Shown: piece by piece, positions 10,201 to 15,502 of the stretch
Layout of the letters: every line of letters begins with the position of its first letter
Numbering within the stretch: the stretch's first letter is position 1
From: Planctomycetaceae bacterium
GTDB taxonomy: Bacteria; Planctomycetota; Planctomycetia; Planctomycetales; Planctomycetaceae
DNA length: 64,000 nt
NCBI GenBank assembly: GCA_021732845.1
Contig: JAKFUF010000062.1
Location: forward strand, 62,001 to 126,000
Direction: 5' to 3'
Translations under genes and position numbers: made by a program
Notes under the pieces: model-generated
Databases searched by the model: none
The model's input: the letters and a program-made list of their open reading frames with translations, nothing else
Told to the model about the DNA's origin: nothing

Positions 10201-10939
10201 GCAGCGACGGGGGATCGGTTCATTCCTTGAGGGACACTCCAACGAATGGAAGCCCGAACCCGGGGAAACCTCGAAACGGCTGGTGCAGTGGCTCAACTGC
10301 ACCGCCTGCCACGCCCGCGACGACACCGCCGCCAGGCTCCCGCTCATCCGTTCGGAAGACGGTGATCTGGGCCAGACGCCCGAGGTCTTTCCGAATCTCA
10401 CTTGGGCCGGTGAAAAACTGCACGAATCGTGGATGGCTAACTTCATCGCCAAGCCCGCCAAAGTCCGCCCGTGGCTCACCGCCCGCATGCCCGCCTTTCC
10501 CGCCTATGCCAAAGATCTCGCCAAGGGCCTCGCCGCCCAACACGGCATTAACGAAGCGGTTTTCCCCGACTCGAACGGCCCAAACGACGCCTCCAATCGA
10601 AAATCAAAAATCGAAAATCGAAAATTGGGAATGCAGTTGGTCGGCAAGGACCAGGGGCTCGACTGCCGGCAGTGCCACGCACTTGGGACACAGCGAGCCA
10701 CGGGCGACAAGGGGACGCTGATCGCCGAGGGGATCAATTTTGACCTGGTTCGCGAGCGGCTGCGGTATGACTACTACCAGCGGTTCGTTCTCGACCCGCC
10801 ACGCTTCGACAGCGGCTCACGCATGCCTAAGCTGTCGCCCGATGGCAAAACGACGCCAGTCAAATCAGTGCTGGACGGCAATGCCCGGCGTCAGTTCGAT
10901 GCGATCTGGGAATATCTGCAAAGTGAACGGAAAAATTGA
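4271..10939 (+). CDS. Giant secreted ThuA-ThuA-LamG-propeller penta-haem c-type protein
   Basis: This 2222-residue protein has a long N-region and a signal peptide ending ARA-AD near residue 42. In order: a ThuA-like domain (about 45-285, starting KKIVLIAG), a second ThuA-like domain (about 306-510, LIVTGHNHPAHDW), a LamG/concanavalin-like domain (about 580-765), a beta-rich region (800-1060), a six-bladed PVC-type propeller (about 1090-1405, DANGDGETDF), a PA14-like part (about 1540-1640), then a haem region. Five CxxCH motifs occur at residues 1717 (CFRCH), 1822 (CIACH), 1915 (CQQCH), 2010 (CTACH) and 2132 (CRQCH). The family is expanded in planctomycetes and is thought to act in periplasmic carbohydrate oxidation; the substrate is unknown. 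Residues about 2108-2120 come from an inserted intergenic repeat. Confidence 0.9.
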   Translation: MPLLCDRPAELGPCRESRGLSRLVVCLLAGISITLLAGGARAADAPKKIVLIAGPITGHGKNTHEYEKSVILLKHLLDTSPNVRGLVKVETHFRGWPADEKTLDDADTIVMISDGGDQKAEDHPLYVGNRLEVLEKQMQRGCGFLQFHWTTFHPTRVQDKIIEWAGGYFDYESGTGPRKWYSAISTWSGPVTLPATTHPISRGVKPFELEEEFYYKILFRNGDKRLVPIVQTRVPNLVDTDQPVQTVGWAVERKDGGRGFSFTGGHFYRNWWLDDYRKLILNAVLWTAKVEVPPEGVASTLDEPIKALIVTGHNHPAHDWRKVTAALIPVLEQDPRMQVEVIEDPNELADEKLLRYNLVVMNYSSWDRAGLSEAAKVNFLTYLKNGGGLSIIHFANGAFTDTLPNKASDWVEYRTRIVRRVWVHGDGRSGHDAYGPFHVELTASKHPITVGLQPFDTVDELYFKQEGDLPIEPLVSAVSKVTGKNEPLAWAYNYEKSKVFQTLLGHADISVRKAAALIRRGSVWAAGREPLSFDPPAELTEHMLFRSGSPWTPDESMKRAGLTDAAPAAPAKPAGPPLVEGKFGKGLNTSSGAAFLLGQAAFRELPLTVECWAKLNGTQSYNILLGHELKSSGTHWELFTQPGSGVLNAYVPGVEPDHVRTTVNLCDQKWHHVGMVFEPARIRLYVDGKLAADQPVKARGAATVEGGLAIGSLWGREIACDGVLDEVRIRSGAHPLEGVPEKPLEVDADTQGLWHLDELKDGKFLDSSKHGRNAAREPDKTAAAGRSNPGDHFGEEAVGFRWTEADARDDRWKEMINGPFFSGTIAVTVPPSTPDAKASTQVTNKGLVVRVGDMGQAAVCYDTELLRMSAAWTGEFLHYGAFRFGLLEPQRAAGTVQFVTPHLPGWSGDGKFADPRPAKPYGSLPHDVARYRGVHRHGQHVVLNYTIGQTAVLESPWAVTVEDTTLLTRTVLIGPTAEPRHLLVGPMKTRVRLVRPVSGVSLLTPDSLLAHGNLVVQVAPSAEPRQFQLVLGGETQNAALLDQAVQQLASVPEVSLKDLTTAGPPQWTAEIVTQGTVAADDAAYVVDTLTMPFENPYKALLFASGHDFFANGDAAVCMVHGDVWRVSGIDDRLQKLTWKRIATGLFQPLGLKIVNDQVFVLGRDQITRLVDANGDGETDFYECFNNDGQMTANGHEFATCLETDSRGRFYYLRGDSGSATQQDGCLLRVSPDGEKLEVVATGFRNANGLSVSPGGTITVAPQEGNWTPGSAIFSVREGGFYGAMQSHHRAVPPTDFDKPLCWIPRLQDNSSGGQTWVTGDRWGPLNGSLLHFSFGTCRMFSVLREPAARAGEVGIAGTVQWPLQFDSGIMRGRFRPTDGQLYVTGLKGWVSSAVRDGCFQRVRYTSLPVDLPVQVATRKNGLLLKFTSPLDRETAEDPENFHIEQWNYRWAADYGSPEFKPTSPQELGRDTVEITSATLLPDARTVFLELAELKPVMQMALSYTLQSAARSKLEQTVNLTVHAVSPEIQDPATLTRHARPGLLSEEVRKRLQPGLMARTGVPFPRNGPSSTKVLRMAAFVDEAPVREVEMHIEGYLRIPLKQRIRFSVEGNGTLELKINGQAVPLSSIREEMAGGLISPPPGVALHGGFNRLEATYRGPQSGPAQWRLYWGSKSFATEPIPPTAISYELAEVAYKLRGVDFDPSADRGVLLTLSLCCFRCHQTENAAIAAETARFEAPWLNDSTKRLSRDWISAWLKSPETYRHQARMPRLFHDAEGKTEQAQQIADLAAFLGGDPQSPQESPAPPTEQIRRGLELYERLGCIACHRHTPATSEDEWHRVSLNGVRAKFRAGQLEAFLLTPHEHSPQTRMPDFSLATDEAAALAAYLRSRSDLTLPVAAKGDSARGQQLFAKLACQQCHRLDPVSALPAPELAPVEKTFLRSCMSPDRDAGDQDLDDKALELKSRMRKKPLFSLSDEQRRGIGSFLEGHSNEWKPEPGETSKRLVQWLNCTACHARDDTAARLPLIRSEDGDLGQTPEVFPNLTWAGEKLHESWMANFIAKPAKVRPWLTARMPAFPAYAKDLAKGLAAQHGINEAVFPDSNGPNDASNRKSKIENRKLGMQLVGKDQGLDCRQCHALGTQRATGDKGTLIAEGINFDLVRERLRYDYYQRFVLDPPRFDSGSRMPKLSPDGKTTPVKSVLDGNARRQFDAIWEYLQSERKN
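10595..10626 (+). repeat. AATCGAAAATC repeat inside a coding sequence
   Basis: Iterations of AATCGAAAATC/AATCAAAA lie in frame inside the giant cytochrome gene and are translated as NRKSKIENRKL. The same repeat type occurs between genes at 30043-30072. It falls in the linker between the fourth and fifth haem motifs. Confidence 0.85.
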
Positions 10940-11255
10940 GCCACCAGGTTGTCGCCTGCGTTGGTTGCTGGAGCTGACCGGTTTGGTCAGTTTCCTCTGG
11001 ATCAGCCGGAACGCATTAGCGTCCGGTTCCGAATCTCGCGCGAACGCCGATTCTTAGTGAGACGAGAACCGGGGCCTAATGGCCTCCGGCTGATTGACGA
11101 ACCCCATCTTGGAAAGCTGGACAGACGTGGGGGGCCGATGCGTCAAATTGACTGTTGCCACCTGCCCCATATAATTCACCGGAGAATTGGGGAGCATTCC
11201 AGCTTCTGGACTTCTAACCCACTCACAGCGGAAAATCTTACAGGTGCGATTGAAC
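10940..11255. other. Gap with fragment of a dispersed repeat
   Basis: No gene is seen in these 316 bases. Around 11010-11030 the text CATTAGCGTCCGGTT resembles the arm of the hairpin at 28338-28370, so it is probably a degenerate copy of that repeat. The 3' part should contain the promoter of the NfeD-type gene. Confidence 0.4.
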
Positions 11256-13523
11256 ATGCGCCCCACACAGCGTTCTTCTCGCCCCTTTGCCTTGCCCTCG
11301 CATTGCTGGTCATCGCACCCGTTGGCGTTGCTGGTCAGCATTACGATTCTTATCGGCAGCCTGCAGGCTCAACCGGGGGCCGAGCCACCGCCCAACGCCG
11401 CTGCTGGCAACAGGCCAGGGGAAGTGCTGGGACAATTTGTCAGCATTACGAACCCCGTGGACGAGAAGGCCTACAACACGGTCAGCAGCATCGCCAAGGC
11501 CCTGCGTGACCGCGCCGAACAGGAACACCGCCAGGCGGTGCTGATCCTGCAGATCCCGCCGGGGCGGACCAGCCTGTCACACCAGGTGCTGGGACTGGCC
11601 AAGGTCATCGCCGAGCAGAGTTCGGCGTTGAAGACCGTGGCGTGGGTTCCCGAACCAATTCGCGGCAACCATGGCATTCTGGCGCTCGCCTGCAATGAGA
11701 TTGTGATGGGCTCCGAGTCTTCCATCGGAGGCCTGGAGTTGACCGAGGCGGATGCCGCTGAACGGGCGTTCGTGGGCAAACTCTCGGAGGCCCGCCGGAA
11801 CGGAAAGATCAATCCCGGTCTAGTGGAGGGGTTGCTGGATCCACAGAAGCAATTGATCTGGGTGAAGTCGGAAAAGGGGATCGACATTGTCTCGCCAGAG
11901 GCGCTCAACGAACGGGTGCGGGCGGGAGAGGTCATCCAACGGACAGTCGTGTTTCAGGAGGCAGGGACCGGCACGCCGATCACCAGTGAGAAGGCGCGGG
12001 AACTGGACATTCTGGCCACGCATGTGCTGCCAGCCGACGCCGATGAGCACGACGTGACTCAGAAGTACGGATTCTCCAAAAACGCCATCGGCGATCCCGA
12101 AGCGGCTTCGTCTGTCTTCGAGATTGTCATCCGGATTGACGAAGTCATCGACCCCGTGGCTCATCAATTTGTGAACCGCCAGATTGAACGGGCCGTCACC
12201 GCGGGCGCGAACCTGATCATTTTCGAGATTGATGCACCCCAGGGCGACTTCTACGAGAGCCTGTCGCTGGCCGACGCCATCTCACAGCTTTCGCGGCGGA
12301 AGATCCGCACCGTCGCCTACGTGCCGCATCAGGCCACCGGCATGTCTGCCACACTGGCCCTGTCCTGCGATGAAATCTACCTCGCCCCGCAGGCGGAATT
12401 TGGCGACATTCAGATTGAGAACGGCGGGTGGAATGCCCAGGCCCCCGACAAACTGCAGGTGGCGCTCACCGCCAAACTGACGGAATTGGCCGAACGGAAG
12501 CACCGCTCGCCAGCCTTGGTGCTCGCCATGGCGGATGACAAAACCCCGGTCTACGAAGCCACACACAAGGAACTGGCCGATGTTAGATACCTGACCGAGG
12601 CGGAGCTGGAAAAAGAGGGCGACAAATGGGTCAAGGGGGCGGTGGTTCCCGAGACCGATCGGCAAAAGCGGCTGGTGTTGACCGGTGAACGGGCGGCCCA
12701 ACTGCAGCTTGCCGAAACTCCGGTCGACGACTTTGAAATTCTCAAGCAACGGCTGGGAATCGATGCCAGCCGTACTGTCCACATCGCCCAGCGAACCTGG
12801 GTCGATTCGCTGATTTTCGTGCTGAACACGACCGAGGTGACGGTGATGCTGTTCCTGCTGGGAATGGTCTTCGCCTACATGGAAGTCCATTTCTCCGTGG
12901 CCCTGTTTGGCATCTGCTCTTTGGTCTGCTTCACGCTGTTCTTCTGGAGCCGCTTTCTCGGCGGCACCGCTGGGTGGCTGGAAGTGTTGATGTTCCTGTT
13001 GGGCATTGGTTGCCTGGCGTTGGAACTGTTCGTGCTGCCGGGCTTTGGGGCGTTCGGCATTGCCGGCATCGGGTTGGTGCTGTTTTCATTGGTCTTGGCC
13101 AGCCAGACCTTTGTCCTCCCGGCATCGCGGGGCGATTTGATGGGCCTGGCGAAAAACGTGGGGGCGATCACAGGCTCGGTGGTGGGGGTGATCGTGTTTG
13201 GCGCGCTGTTCAGCCGCTACCTGCCGAACATTCCGTTCTTCGAAGGATTTGTTCTCAATCCTCCCGGAGACGAGACCGTAGAGCCCAAGCTCGACCCGGT
13301 CTTTCTGGGCGAACAGACGCTGGCCCAGTCCGTGCTGGAACGCGACACTTCGCTCGTGGGTCAGACCGGCGTGTCGCTCACTCTGCTGCGTCCGGCCGGC
13401 AAAGCCCAGATCGGCGACGCGTACATTGATGTGGTGAGCGAAGGCGTCTTCGTCCCTGCCGGTCGACAGCTCGAAGTTGTCTCCGTGGAGGGCAACGTGG
13501 TGGTGGTCCGGGAACTCGCCTGA
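11256..13523 (+). CDS. NfeD/ClpP-class membrane protein with two protease-like domains
   Basis: The 755-residue NfeD-family protein has a signal/anchor at residues 12-38 (LALLVSITILIGS). Two ClpP-class domains follow, about 55-240 and 285-510. The C-terminal part has four or five transmembrane segments (about 555-680), then the OB-like NfeD domain (GQTGVSLTLLRPAG to the end). NfeD proteins work with stomatin/flotillin partners in membrane quality control. Aligned by eye from the conserved DEI/NEI element, the nucleophile position of the usual ASAG motif is Gly in both domains (ATGMSAT and GNHGIL), so both may be inactive. I start at ATG 11256 because the signal peptide begins there; an in-frame start at 11187 is possible. 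It ends one base from ispD, convergently. Confidence 0.85.
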   Translation: MRPTQRSSRPFALPSHCWSSHPLALLVSITILIGSLQAQPGAEPPPNAAAGNRPGEVLGQFVSITNPVDEKAYNTVSSIAKALRDRAEQEHRQAVLILQIPPGRTSLSHQVLGLAKVIAEQSSALKTVAWVPEPIRGNHGILALACNEIVMGSESSIGGLELTEADAAERAFVGKLSEARRNGKINPGLVEGLLDPQKQLIWVKSEKGIDIVSPEALNERVRAGEVIQRTVVFQEAGTGTPITSEKARELDILATHVLPADADEHDVTQKYGFSKNAIGDPEAASSVFEIVIRIDEVIDPVAHQFVNRQIERAVTAGANLIIFEIDAPQGDFYESLSLADAISQLSRRKIRTVAYVPHQATGMSATLALSCDEIYLAPQAEFGDIQIENGGWNAQAPDKLQVALTAKLTELAERKHRSPALVLAMADDKTPVYEATHKELADVRYLTEAELEKEGDKWVKGAVVPETDRQKRLVLTGERAAQLQLAETPVDDFEILKQRLGIDASRTVHIAQRTWVDSLIFVLNTTEVTVMLFLLGMVFAYMEVHFSVALFGICSLVCFTLFFWSRFLGGTAGWLEVLMFLLGIGCLALELFVLPGFGAFGIAGIGLVLFSLVLASQTFVLPASRGDLMGLAKNVGAITGSVVGVIVFGALFSRYLPNIPFFEGFVLNPPGDETVEPKLDPVFLGEQTLAQSVLERDTSLVGQTGVSLTLLRPAGKAQIGDAYIDVVSEGVFVPAGRQLEVVSVEGNVVVVRELA

Positions 13524-13524
13524 G

Positions 13525-14271
13525 TTACCAGAGTCCCTTGGGTTCTTCGTCGGCAAACGGGTGCAGCGCTCCCAGCAGTTTTGGTTTGGGGAGCGCATTG
13601 ATGGCCACCTCCGCCAGTTGAAAATCGGAATCGGTCGTGATCTTGAAGTTCAACGACGAGCCTTCCACGACGGTCACCGTCCGGCCAGCCTGTTCCAGCA
13701 ACTGGGCTTCGTCGGTGGGCTGAAGGGTGCCCTGCTTCGCATACGCCTCCATCAGCCAGTCGCGGCGAAACACCTGTGGCGTCTGGGCGGCCCACAAGCC
13801 GGCGCGGGACACTGTTTCTTCGATGGAGCGGTCGTCACGGACGCGCTTGAGCGTGGCCGCAATGGGAGTCGCGAGGATGGCCGCCCCCGATTGGGCAGCG
13901 GCCTCGAAGACGGCATCAATCCACGGCTTCACCAGCAGTGGGCGGGCGGCGTCATGCACCGCCACGAAGTCGGCCTCCGGCCGCACCCGGGCCAAGGCGT
14001 TGCGGACGGAATCGGCTCGCTCCGCGCCGCCAGCGATGACTTCGATGTTCATGAACGCCAGATTGGCCTCAAACTTCTCCTTGAACCAGTCCAGGTCTTC
14101 GGGAGAGACCGCGATCAGCGTCTGGATCACGTCGTCGCGGTTGACGAACAGTTCGGCGGAGCGGAGCCACACGGCCCGGCCCTGAAGTTCGACGAACGGC
14201 TTCTTACGCTTTTGCAGTTTGAAGCGTGTGCTCTTGCCGGCTGCGGGCAGGATGACGGCGTACTTCGGCAT
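13525..14271 (-). CDS. ispD: 2-C-methyl-D-erythritol 4-phosphate cytidylyltransferase
   Basis: The 248-residue protein catalyses transfer of CMP from CTP to methylerythritol phosphate, the third step of the non-mevalonate isoprenoid pathway, in the cytosol. Family motifs are present: PAAGKSTRF near the N-terminus (nucleotide-binding Gly/Lys loop), GGAERADSVRNAL, VHDAARPL with the conserved Asp/Arg, and TDEAQLLE near the C-terminus. The length is usual for IspD. No ispF is next to it. It converges with the NfeD gene (one base between stops). A 16-bp tandem repeat occupies its upstream region. Confidence 0.93.
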   Translation of the reverse strand: MPKYAVILPAAGKSTRFKLQKRKKPFVELQGRAVWLRSAELFVNRDDVIQTLIAVSPEDLDWFKEKFEANLAFMNIEVIAGGAERADSVRNALARVRPEADFVAVHDAARPLLVKPWIDAVFEAAAQSGAAILATPIAATLKRVRDDRSIEETVSRAGLWAAQTPQVFRRDWLMEAYAKQGTLQPTDEAQLLEQAGRTVTVVEGSSLNFKITTDSDFQLAEVAINALPKPKLLGALHPFADEEPKGLW

Positions 14272-14280
14272 GGCTTTGAT

Positions 14281-14370
14281 CAGTCCGTTGGCAGTTCAGT
14301 CCGTTGGCAGTTCAGTCCGTTGGCAGTTCAGTCCGTTGGCAGTTCAGTCCGTTGGCAGTTCAGTCCGTTG
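14281..14370. repeat. 16-bp tandem repeat upstream of ispD
   Basis: Five perfect head-to-tail copies of CAGTCCGTTGGCAGTT (14281-14360) are followed by a 10-base partial copy. The array begins 10 bases upstream of the ispD start codon, so it lies in the leader or promoter. There are no spacers, so it is a simple tandem array, not CRISPR. Confidence 0.97.
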
Positions 14371-14409
14371 CCTGTCGGTTCGTTGGGGGGAGGCAGATGT
14401 CGGAATGGT

Positions 14410-14835
14410 TCAGTGGTCGCGGCTGAATCCGCCCGTGTCATGGTCGGCTTCGCCTTCCGGGCGGTCGGTCAGCGTCGAGTCTGCCGTATCTTCGACGACC
14501 GAGGCCTCGTCCTCCAGCAGCTCGAATTCAAAGGGATCGTCCTCTTCAAATTCGAGGTGAAAGCGGCTGTCGCCAATTTGGACCAAATCTCCCGACTTCA
14601 AAACCCTTGTCTTAAAAATCGGCTTGCCGTTCACCTTGGTTTTGTTCTTGCTGCCCAAGTCTTCCACAATCAACTGGATCCCCTGGCACGCCAGCCGCAC
14701 ATGCCGGTGGCTCACCGTCGGATCGTCCAGCACGATATGACAGTCCGGATCGCGCCCAATGATGAGCGGCCGGCCATCCAGGGGAAATTTCTGACCGGCC
14801 AACGGTCCCGTGATGGCGTGCAAGAGTCCGTTCAT
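14410..14835 (-). CDS. FHA-domain protein
   Basis: The 141-residue cytosolic protein is mostly one forkhead-associated domain, which binds phosphothreonine peptides. Hallmarks are IIGRDPDCHIVLDD, VSHRHVRL and DLGSKNKTKVNG (residues about 20-95). The last 40 residues are acidic (FEEDDPFEFELLEDE). I chose ATG 14835 (MNGLLHAITG) because the fold begins there; an upstream in-frame start at 14979 adds 48 residues of unconserved character. No Ser/Thr kinase is adjacent, so its partner is not in this window. Confidence 0.85.
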   Translation of the reverse strand: MNGLLHAITGPLAGQKFPLDGRPLIIGRDPDCHIVLDDPTVSHRHVRLACQGIQLIVEDLGSKNKTKVNGKPIFKTRVLKSGDLVQIGDSRFHLEFEEDDPFEFELLEDEASVVEDTADSTLTDRPEGEADHDTGGFSRDH

Positions 14836-15010
14836 GGTCCATCTCACATGTCGATTGAAATGCCGCAATATTCCGTGCCAGTCCAGGACAGGTGTGGAAA
14901 ATGCTAACAAGTTGGCGGAGCTAAGTCTTGCCCAGAGACTTTGCCCCCCGCCCGTGCGCCCGTGCTGTGACAGCGACATCCGACGGCTTCGGTCCTCTGA
15001 ACTTGATTCT

Positions 15011-15050
15011 CATAAGCATTACGCCTATAGTCGTAGGCGTAATGCTTATG
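15011..15050. promoter_or_regulatory. Perfect 17-bp inverted repeat, candidate BlaI-type operator
   Basis: CATAAGCATTACGCCTA (15011-15027) is repeated exactly as its reverse complement at 15034-15050, with the 6-base spacer TAGTCG. It ends 23 bases before the GTG start of the BlaI-family gene. BlaI/MecI repressors bind dyad sites overlapping their own promoters, so autoregulation is likely. The lack of a T run argues against a terminator. Confidence 0.75.
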
Positions 15051-15073
15051 ACTAGAGTTCAGGAGCGATCTGC

Positions 15074-15454
15074 GTGACTCGACGACCGCAATCCGTGACG
15101 GACGCCGAACTGGCCGTACTCAAAGTCCTGTGGAAGCGCGGGCCGCTGACGGCCAAGGCGATCACCACCGAGCTTTATCCAGATGGCGCGGAATCTGAAT
15201 TCGCGTCGGTGCATTCCTTTCTCCAGCGTCTGGAGCGCAAGGGGCTGGTGGAACGGGACCGCAGCGCATTCGTGCACTCGTTTTCGGCCACGGTCACGGC
15301 GGCGGAGGTCGCCAGTCAGGAACTGGATTCTCTGGTGGAGCGGTTGGGAGAGGGCTCGGTCGCGCCCTTGATCATGCAGCTCGTGGAACAAAAGCGACTC
15401 AGCGCGAAGGAAGCCACGGCGATCCGCAAGCTGCTGGAAAAGTATTCAAAATAA
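15074..15454 (+). CDS. BlaI/MecI-family transcriptional repressor
   Basis: The 126-residue protein has the BlaI winged helix-turn-helix: LTDAELAVLKVLW-like start (VTDAELAVLKVLWKRGPLTA), SVHSFLQRLERKGLVERD recognition region, then a C-terminal dimerisation helix pair with EKRLSAKEA-like sequence. It starts at GTG with an AGGAG site (15061) at good spacing. It is followed 48 bases later by an M56 peptidase gene, the usual partner that relieves repression. The palindrome upstream is its likely operator. No beta-lactamase is nearby, so the regulon is probably unrelated to antibiotics. Confidence 0.9.
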   Translation: MTRRPQSVTDAELAVLKVLWKRGPLTAKAITTELYPDGAESEFASVHSFLQRLERKGLVERDRSAFVHSFSATVTAAEVASQELDSLVERLGEGSVAPLIMQLVEQKRLSAKEATAIRKLLEKYSK

Positions 15455-15502
15455 GCACGCGGCGGCCGGCATTCGGCTAGTTTCCGCCAAGAGAGGTGCC
15501 TT

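Noticed and set aside
14281-14370. CRISPR array
   Set aside because: Units are contiguous without spacers, so it is a simple tandem repeat.
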